Shown here piece by piece: positions 7,058 through 11,166 of a stretch of DNA of 11,166 bases. The translations under genes and the position numbers were made by a program. The stretch's first letter is position 1; every line of letters begins with the position of its first letter. The DNA is from REEB481 sp039796915 (GTDB taxonomy: Bacteria > Bacteroidota > Bacteroidia > NS11-12g > UBA955): contig JBDKIU010000089.1 in assembly GCA_039796915.1 (NCBI GenBank), positions 1 to 11,166 on the forward strand, in the 5' to 3' direction. The notes beneath the pieces are model-generated. The model had not been told where the DNA came from. It worked only from the letters and a program-made list of their open reading frames with translations, and ran no database searches.

Positions 7058-7872
7058 ACCAGTCCAGAGATACAGAATCGGGAAGGGGCGATGTGCGGCT
7101 GGAGCAGTATAGCGCCGCGCAGATTGCTTCGGGTATGTGGGAAATGGATGAATCCATTTCCAAAGCCATTCGCCCCGCGCTGCCACAAATAACCGCACTT
7201 ATGGAGCTGGCAGCCCAACGCCTGAACGAAGGTGGAAGGTTGTTTTACCTTGGTGCGGGCACCAGCGGTCGCTTAGGCATTCTTGACGCCAGCGAATGTC
7301 CGCCCACGTTTGGCGTTCCGCATGGAATGGTTGTGGGCATCATTGCCGGTGGTGATACAGCCATCCGCAAGGCTGTGGAATTTGCGGAAGACGATACCCA
7401 GCAAGGCTTCCGTGATTTGCAGGAACATGGCGTCAACACGGGCGATTTGGTGGTGGGCATCAGCGCCAGCGGCAGAACGCCTTACGTACTTGGTGCATTG
7501 CAGGCTTGTCGTGCACATGGCATCAGCACCGGAAGCATTTGTTGTAACCTGAACGGACCGGTTTCCGAGGCATCGGATATCGCGGTGGCTGTAGAAACCG
7601 GACCAGAGTTCGTAACCGGAAGCACCCGTTTAAAAGCCGGAACCGCCACCAAACACATCCTCAACATGGTGAGCACCGGAGCCATGATTTTATTGGGCCG
7701 GGTTCAGGGAACCAAAATGGTAGATATGCAGCTGAGCAACAATAAACTGGTGGCGCGTGGCGCCCAGATGCTTTGTGAACTGACCGGATTGACGGAAGAT
7801 GCAGCCAGGGAACTGCTGTTGCAGCATGGTTCGGTACGCGCTGCCCTGCAAGCGTGGAAAGCTCAGTGCTGA
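7054..7872 (+). CDS. murQ: N-acetylmuramic acid 6-phosphate etherase MurQ
   Basis: MurQ cleaves the lactyl ether of N-acetylmuramic acid 6-phosphate to give N-acetylglucosamine 6-phosphate and D-lactate, a cytoplasmic step in recycling peptidoglycan sugar. The 272 residues form a single SIS fold. Visible signatures are GAGTSGRLGILDASECPPTF (67-86), in which Glu81 corresponds to the expected catalytic glutamate. They also include AVEFAED (107-113), holding the second acidic residue, ISASGRTPYVLGAL (136-149) and GSTRLKAGTATK (189-200). Length and order match the family; the N-terminus is slightly short but begins normally with the DTES...LEQYS region. The ATG overlaps the GH3 stop by four bases, so translation is probably coupled. 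Its last 10 bases overlap the 3' end of the convergent cyclase-like gene. No other amino-sugar recycling gene (nagZ, anmK, murK, permease) is seen in the window. Confidence 0.97.
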   Translation: MNQSRDTESGRGDVRLEQYSAAQIASGMWEMDESISKAIRPALPQITALMELAAQRLNEGGRLFYLGAGTSGRLGILDASECPPTFGVPHGMVVGIIAGGDTAIRKAVEFAEDDTQQGFRDLQEHGVNTGDLVVGISASGRTPYVLGALQACRAHGISTGSICCNLNGPVSEASDIAVAVETGPEFVTGSTRLKAGTATKHILNMVSTGAMILLGRVQGTKMVDMQLSNNKLVARGAQMLCELTGLTEDAARELLLQHGSVRAALQAWKAQC

Positions 7873-9185
7873 AAGTGAAATACGTCCATGTCGGTGCCTG
7901 TTGCTTCATGAAGGGAGCCGATGTAACGACATACTTTACAATTCAACAGCTGTTCTTTGATTGCAGATGAAATATAGATACCGCCATCCTGACCGAGCTT
8001 TTTGATTTGGGAAGCCATAAACATGGTTTCCCCCCAGATTTCATAAGAAAACCTTTTATAGCCTACCACTCCGGCGCCAACCGGACCGCAATGAATCGCT
8101 ATTTTCCCTGTGAACGGAAAGTGGCCGTTGTTGGCACGTTTGGCTTCCTGATCCATAAAACGCATGATTTCTGAGGCAGCATGCAAGGCCGGCTGGATTG
8201 ATCCGTCTTTGAAATCCGGAATACCGGCGGTAAACACGTAGCTCATGCTTTGTGCCCGCATGCGTTCCAGTCCGTGTTCCTCCACAATGCGGTCAAAGGT
8301 TTGGTAGTAGCGATTCAAATCACGCACCAGTCGCACGGCACTGAGTCGGTTGCTCAGGTCTCTGAAATTGCTGAATTCCACGATACAAACAGTCACCTGT
8401 TCGTAGGTTTTCGCCTGGATGTAGCCATTTTTTTTCAGTTCCAGCACCGCACTTTTGGGTAAAAGGTTGAGCAGCAGTTCTTCATGGGTGCGCCTGCCCA
8501 GGGCAATTTCTTCCATGCTTATCTGGTGCTGCAATTCATTGCTGAAGGCTCGGATGCTTTTTTGGTATTGCAGCTGGCCCATAAAGAAACCGGCAATGAC
8601 GCAACCCGTGCATTCCAGTATTTGCGGTGCCAGGTTTATGTCGAAGGGGCCGTTATGGAGCAGGATGGTGGCGTTGAAGCCTAAGAATAACAAAAAATTC
8701 AGGATGATGCGTGCGCGGAGGTGAATGGTGAACAACAGGTTCATGGCTACGGTCAGCAGTCCAAACATGAGCAACGAGTTACGGTCGATGTAACTCAGGG
8801 TGCCCATCATGAACAAGGGGCCGAAGAACAGCACGAGGTAGATGACCTGAATGATACGCAGCGGTTTGTTGGCCAAATCGTTGATGTACACGTTGTTGCG
8901 AAACAGAATAACGGCAGCCAAGGCACCGAAAAAGGTGGCCAGATGTGAGATGAACAGCCAGAAATAGATGGTTTCGGAATGAATCATTCCTTCCAGAAGG
9001 CGGAAATAGTCCATCAGGAGCAACAACAGGGAGAAGGCTGCGGTTATGGCACCAATTTTCCAGAGCCGGTTGCCATTATCGAGTAAGATCCGGCGTTCCA
9101 GTTTTTCCTGAGGTGCCCTGAAGGGTACGTCCACTGTGGGACCTTGTTGTACAGTTATCCGCGCTTGTTTCATGGCGGTACACAT
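7863..9185 (-). CDS. Six-TM protein with degenerate class III cyclase domain
   Basis: The 440-residue protein has six predicted membrane helices, at about 42-60, 72-95, 109-130, 137-156, 159-176 and 187-205. A linker helix (206-250) follows, including the ELLLNLLPKSAVLELKKNG segment typical before cyclase domains. A class III adenylate/guanylate cyclase homology domain occupies about 260-440. The fold signatures are clear (YEQVTVCIVEFSNF, SYVFTAGIPD, GPVGAGVVGYKRFSYEIWGE), but catalytic positions are altered. The first metal Asp is Glu270, the second metal Asp is Met314 and the substrate Lys is Arg310. The purine-contact Asp is Glu382, the transition-state Asn is Phe389 and the partner Arg is Gln393. 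Cyclase activity is therefore doubtful; a membrane signalling or scaffold role is inferred. An alternative start is Met5 at 9173. It lies 27 bases downstream of the DUF2452 gene, probably in the same unit, and no terminator is seen after it. Confidence 0.9.
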   Translation of the reverse strand: MCTAMKQARITVQQGPTVDVPFRAPQEKLERRILLDNGNRLWKIGAITAAFSLLLLLMDYFRLLEGMIHSETIYFWLFISHLATFFGALAAVILFRNNVYINDLANKPLRIIQVIYLVLFFGPLFMMGTLSYIDRNSLLMFGLLTVAMNLLFTIHLRARIILNFLLFLGFNATILLHNGPFDINLAPQILECTGCVIAGFFMGQLQYQKSIRAFSNELQHQISMEEIALGRRTHEELLLNLLPKSAVLELKKNGYIQAKTYEQVTVCIVEFSNFRDLSNRLSAVRLVRDLNRYYQTFDRIVEEHGLERMRAQSMSYVFTAGIPDFKDGSIQPALHAASEIMRFMDQEAKRANNGHFPFTGKIAIHCGPVGAGVVGYKRFSYEIWGETMFMASQIKKLGQDGGIYISSAIKEQLLNCKVCRYIGSLHEATGTDMDVFHFQH

Positions 9186-9212
9186 TATTGCCGGAGGTTC
9201 CGGCCATTCCAG

Positions 9213-9650
9213 TTATGATTCCAATACTTCCCAGGTTTTATCCGGGAGCAGTCGTACACAGGCTTCGCAAGACTGATAAGGCATAGACATTCCCCATTCC
9301 TGGGGTGCTACCATGCTCAGTGCATAGCTGCCGTTCTTTTTAAGGTAGAAGAAATAGGTTCCGCCGATTACAGGTTCAAAGCCCATATCGGCCTGATAAA
9401 TTTTATGGCTCAGCTCCAGGCGCTGTTCAATGTTGCGCACCTGTTCCATGATCAGCGCGGCCTGCTTCTTCAGCAAATCCATCTGTTGCTGCGCCTGATG
9501 CATCATGCTTTCATGCGCGGTAGCCTTCAGCAATCGCTTGTCGATGGCTTCAATTTTCGGACTGCTTACGCTCAGTGCATAGGGGGCATGGGCGGCTTCC
9601 CCGCGGTAAACGGGCATTTTATGTTCTGGTTGGGCTTCCTGTTCCGGCAC
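9213..9650 (-). CDS. DUF2452 family protein
   Basis: This 145-residue soluble protein has unknown function and is assigned to DUF2452 from memory of the family pattern. The first 35 residues are polar (PYALSVSSPKIEAIDKR at 23-39). Residues 40-85 form a long Gln/Lys/Glu-rich helix, likely a coiled coil (QQQMDLLKKQAALIMEQV). A small C-terminal beta domain carries the conserved signature: IYQADMGFEPVIGGTYFFY (84-102), then LSMVAPQEWG (111-120) and LLPDKTWEVLE (134-144). The start codon is GTG at 9650-9648; an in-frame ATG at Met12 (9617-9615) is a possible alternative. No signal peptide is visible. It lies between asd (36-base gap with a possible terminator) and the cyclase-like gene (27-base gap). 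Context gives no clear function. Confidence 0.85.
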   Translation of the reverse strand: MPEQEAQPEHKMPVYRGEAAHAPYALSVSSPKIEAIDKRLLKATAHESMMHQAQQQMDLLKKQAALIMEQVRNIEQRLELSHKIYQADMGFEPVIGGTYFFYLKKNGSYALSMVAPQEWGMSMPYQSCEACVRLLPDKTWEVLES

Positions 9651-9673
9651 GCAGATAAGAACAATTGCAGCTG

Positions 9674-9697
9674 AAAAAGGTTGGCGTCAGGCGCCAA
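9674..9697 (-). terminator. Possible weak terminator after asd
   Basis: On the minus strand, TTGGCG (9697-9692) pairs with CGCCAA (9686-9681) around a 5-nt loop that contains the asd stop codon. CC and a run of five T (plus-strand A-tract 9674-9678) follow. The stem is only 6 bp, so termination may be partial, which would let some transcription reach the DUF2452 and cyclase-like genes. Confidence 0.45.
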
Positions 9698-10703
9698 TCC
9701 AACCATTTTGGTGCAGCAAAGTGGCTATTTGCACCGCATTGGTAGCTGCACCTTTGCGCAGGTTATCTGCAACAATCCAAAGGTTGAGCGCATTGCTCTG
9801 GGAAGCATCGAGGCGCAGCCTGCCCACAAAAACTTCGTCTTTCCCCTGAGCTTCGAGTGGCGTTGGATAGCTGTTTTGTGCGGGTTCATCGCGCAGCACC
9901 ACACCCGGGGCGGCTTGCAGAATTTCGCGCACGGCATGCAGCGCTAACGGATGATGAAACTCGGCGTTCACGCTTTCGCTGTGTCCGCCAATCACCGGAA
10001 TCCTCACGGTGGTTGCGGTGATGGCCAATTCAGGAAGGCCCATGATTTTACGGGTTTCCTGCATCATTTTCTGTTCTTCTTTGGTATATCCGTCTTCCAG
10101 AAACACATCGATATGCGGCAAAACGTTGAGGTCGATGGGATGCGGATACACGCGGCGCACCTCGCGTGGCGCTTCCGGGTGCAGGCGGTTCCATGTTTCG
10201 GCTTCCAGCTGATCCAGTGCTTTATAGCCTGTTCCGGATACCGACTGATAAGTGCTCACCACCACCCTGCGGAGCGAAAATTGTGCGTGCAGCGGCTGCA
10301 GAACCACCACCATCTGAATGGTGCTGCAGTTGGGATTTGCGATGATGCGGTGTTCCGGTCGCAGCGCATGTGCATTCACTTCCGGAACAATCAGCGGAAT
10401 TTCAGGATCCATGCGGAAGGCCGAAGAGTTGTCGATGACCGTGATGCCTGCGGCTGCGAATTTGGGCGCCCATTCACGGCTCACCTCGCCGCCGGCAGAG
10501 AACAAAGCCACATCAGGGCGGGCATCCAGGGTTTCCTGCATGGTGCGCACTACGTGCTGCGCGCCGCGAAACGTAACGTGTTTGCCTGCCGAACGCTCGG
10601 AAGCTGCCGGAATCAAGTTGCTTACCGGAAACTGATGTTCTTCAAGCACGCGCAGCATGGTGCTGCCCACCAGGCCGGTGGCTCCGGCAATGGCTACGTT
10701 CAT
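9687..10703 (-). CDS. asd: Aspartate-semialdehyde dehydrogenase
   Basis: Asd reduces L-aspartyl 4-phosphate to L-aspartate 4-semialdehyde with NADPH. It is the branch step to diaminopimelate and lysine, threonine and methionine, and thus feeds peptidoglycan synthesis. The 338 residues are a normal length. The N-terminal nucleotide-binding loop is GATGLVGSTM (7-16). SAGGEVS (69-75) and DNSSAFRM (91-98) are typical. The active-site cysteine is Cys126 in NPNCSTIQM. QSVSGTGYKALDQL (153-166) and TVRIPVIGGHSESVN (232-246) follow, the latter holding the substrate-binding Arg234 and catalytic His241. The ATG overlaps the stop of the upstream lipoprotein gene by four bases (ATGA), indicating co-transcription and translational coupling. 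A small hairpin with a T-tract at its stop codon may end or attenuate the transcript. Confidence 0.97.
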   Translation of the reverse strand: MNVAIAGATGLVGSTMLRVLEEHQFPVSNLIPAASERSAGKHVTFRGAQHVVRTMQETLDARPDVALFSAGGEVSREWAPKFAAAGITVIDNSSAFRMDPEIPLIVPEVNAHALRPEHRIIANPNCSTIQMVVVLQPLHAQFSLRRVVVSTYQSVSGTGYKALDQLEAETWNRLHPEAPREVRRVYPHPIDLNVLPHIDVFLEDGYTKEEQKMMQETRKIMGLPELAITATTVRIPVIGGHSESVNAEFHHPLALHAVREILQAAPGVVLRDEPAQNSYPTPLEAQGKDEVFVGRLRLDASQSNALNLWIVADNLRKGAATNAVQIATLLHQNGWIGA

Positions 10704-10993
10704 CGTCTGCCTTCTTTCGGAGGTTGGATGGGTCCAGGATGATTGTCCTGGCGGGTTGGCTCTGCCGTTTGCGGAATAGGCGACAATTCCACAGGCTTGG
10801 CACCGGGCGCCGACTGACCGGAATCACGGGATTTCTGCTCTTGTGCTTCAATCATCTGAAACAAATCCTGCGCAGTATCGCTGTCCACCTTATTCAATGA
10901 GTCGCGCTCTTTGTCGGAATAGCTGGTGTCATTGGGATTGCAGGCTACGGCCAGCAACAACACGATACTGAAAACGCCTAAGTATTTCTTCAT
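10700..10993 (-). CDS. Small predicted lipoprotein, unknown function
   Basis: This 97-residue protein starts MKKYLGVFSIVLLLAVAC, a lipoprotein signal peptide with the lipidated cysteine at residue 18. The mature part is hydrophilic: an acidic helical stretch (DKERDSLNKVDSDTAQDLF, about 25-43) and a Pro/Gln-rich, probably disordered C-terminus. No known domain is recognised. An in-frame ATG four codons upstream (11005-11003) lies one base from a perfect -7 promoter element, hence upstream of the likely transcription start. The ATG at 10993-10991 is therefore preferred; it also gives the usual MKK signal start. The gene precedes asd with a four-base overlap. A functional link to Asd is not evident; it may simply share the transcript. 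Confidence 0.8.
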   Translation of the reverse strand: MKKYLGVFSIVLLLAVACNPNDTSYSDKERDSLNKVDSDTAQDLFQMIEAQEQKSRDSGQSAPGAKPVELSPIPQTAEPTRQDNHPGPIQPPKEGRR

Positions 10994-11006
10994 GGGTTTG
11001 TGCATG

Positions 11007-11014
11007 CAAATTTA
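11007..11014 (-). promoter_or_regulatory. Candidate -7 promoter element of the lipoprotein-asd operon
   Basis: Minus-strand TAAATTTG matches the TAnnTTTG consensus exactly and lies 13 bases upstream of the preferred lipoprotein ATG. Its first three bases are also the TAA stop codon of the upstream ligase gene. I see no convincing -33 TTTG at the usual spacing. Confidence 0.5.
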
Positions 11015-11166
11015 AACGGATTCATCGCTGTGTTTATGATGCAGCAACTTTTGCACTTCGTGACGGCTGATTTTACCGCTGTCTGTTCGGGGCAGTTTGG
11101 GGATGAATCGGATGCTTTTGGGAGCGCCATACGGAATGCGTTCGTTGACTGCTTCTTTCAGCTGTT
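11012..11166 (-). CDS. C-terminus of an ANL-family acyl-CoA ligase, cut by the window edge
   Basis: Fifty codons and a TAA stop are visible; the gene continues past the right edge. The sequence contains ERIPYGAPKSIRFIPKLPRT followed by DSGKISR. This is the C-terminal domain motif of AMP-forming acyl-CoA synthetases, where the lysine of the GKI segment is the adenylation-step catalytic lysine. The tail is short and basic (KLLHHKHSDESV). Candidates include an O-succinylbenzoate-CoA ligase (MenE) or another acyl-CoA synthetase; the fragment is too short to decide. It lies 18 bases upstream of the preferred lipoprotein start on the same strand. Confidence 0.82.
   Translation of the reverse strand, partial: QLKEAVNERIPYGAPKSIRFIPKLPRTDSGKISRHEVQKLLHHKHSDESV

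Noticed and set aside
7863..9185. Annotation as an active adenylate/guanylate cyclase
   Set aside because: Metal-binding and transition-state residues are replaced at the aligned positions, so only the fold assignment is supported.
9951..10742. 263-codon plus-strand frame opposite asd
   Set aside because: Asd motifs on the minus strand are unambiguous; the plus-strand translation is His/Phe/Arg-rich shadow sequence.

Overview
The window looks like chromosomal DNA of a Bacteroidota bacterium of roughly balanced GC content. The evidence is a giant secreted protein ending in a type IX secretion (T9SS) sorting domain, a DUF2452 protein, a bacterial GH3-family protein of the size usual in this phylum, a lipoprotein cyclophilin, and promoter -7 elements of the Bacteroidota type (TAnnTTTG) placed very close to start codons. 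I see no tRNA, rRNA, CRISPR array, transposase or phage gene, so this is mostly ordinary chromosome. The genus cannot be named from sequence alone.

Layout, left to right. (1) 2-3664 (+) is the 3' end of a very large surface or secreted adhesin-like gene. It holds two copies of an exactly 366-residue, three-module super-repeat, then carboxypeptidase-regulatory-like, unassigned and FN3-like regions and a T9SS type A domain, followed by a strong terminator. (2) 3721-4058 is a non-coding stretch rich in inverted repeats. (3) 5352-4059 (-) is a two-gene unit: a short conserved hypothetical protein, then a lipoprotein cyclophilin with a helical insertion, ended by two tandem hairpins. (4) 5510-7872 (+) is a two-gene operon, a GH3-like ANL adenylating enzyme and MurQ, joined by an ATGA stop/start overlap. 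(5) 11166-7863 (-) is a run of five genes: the C-terminus of an ANL-family acyl-CoA ligase, a small lipoprotein, asd, a DUF2452 protein, and a six-TM protein with a class III nucleotidyl cyclase domain whose catalytic residues are largely lost.

Functions are mixed: surface display (adhesin), envelope protein folding (cyclophilin), peptidoglycan recycling (MurQ), diaminopimelate/lysine/threonine/methionine precursor synthesis (Asd) and possible signalling (cyclase-like protein). MurQ and Asd both touch peptidoglycan metabolism but lie in separate units. The points most worth checking are the pseudo-cyclase, the exact-length super-repeat with patterned cysteine pairs, the GH3-murQ coupling, and the promoter elements that lie almost on top of start or stop codons. 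I found no convincing new defence or mobile system.
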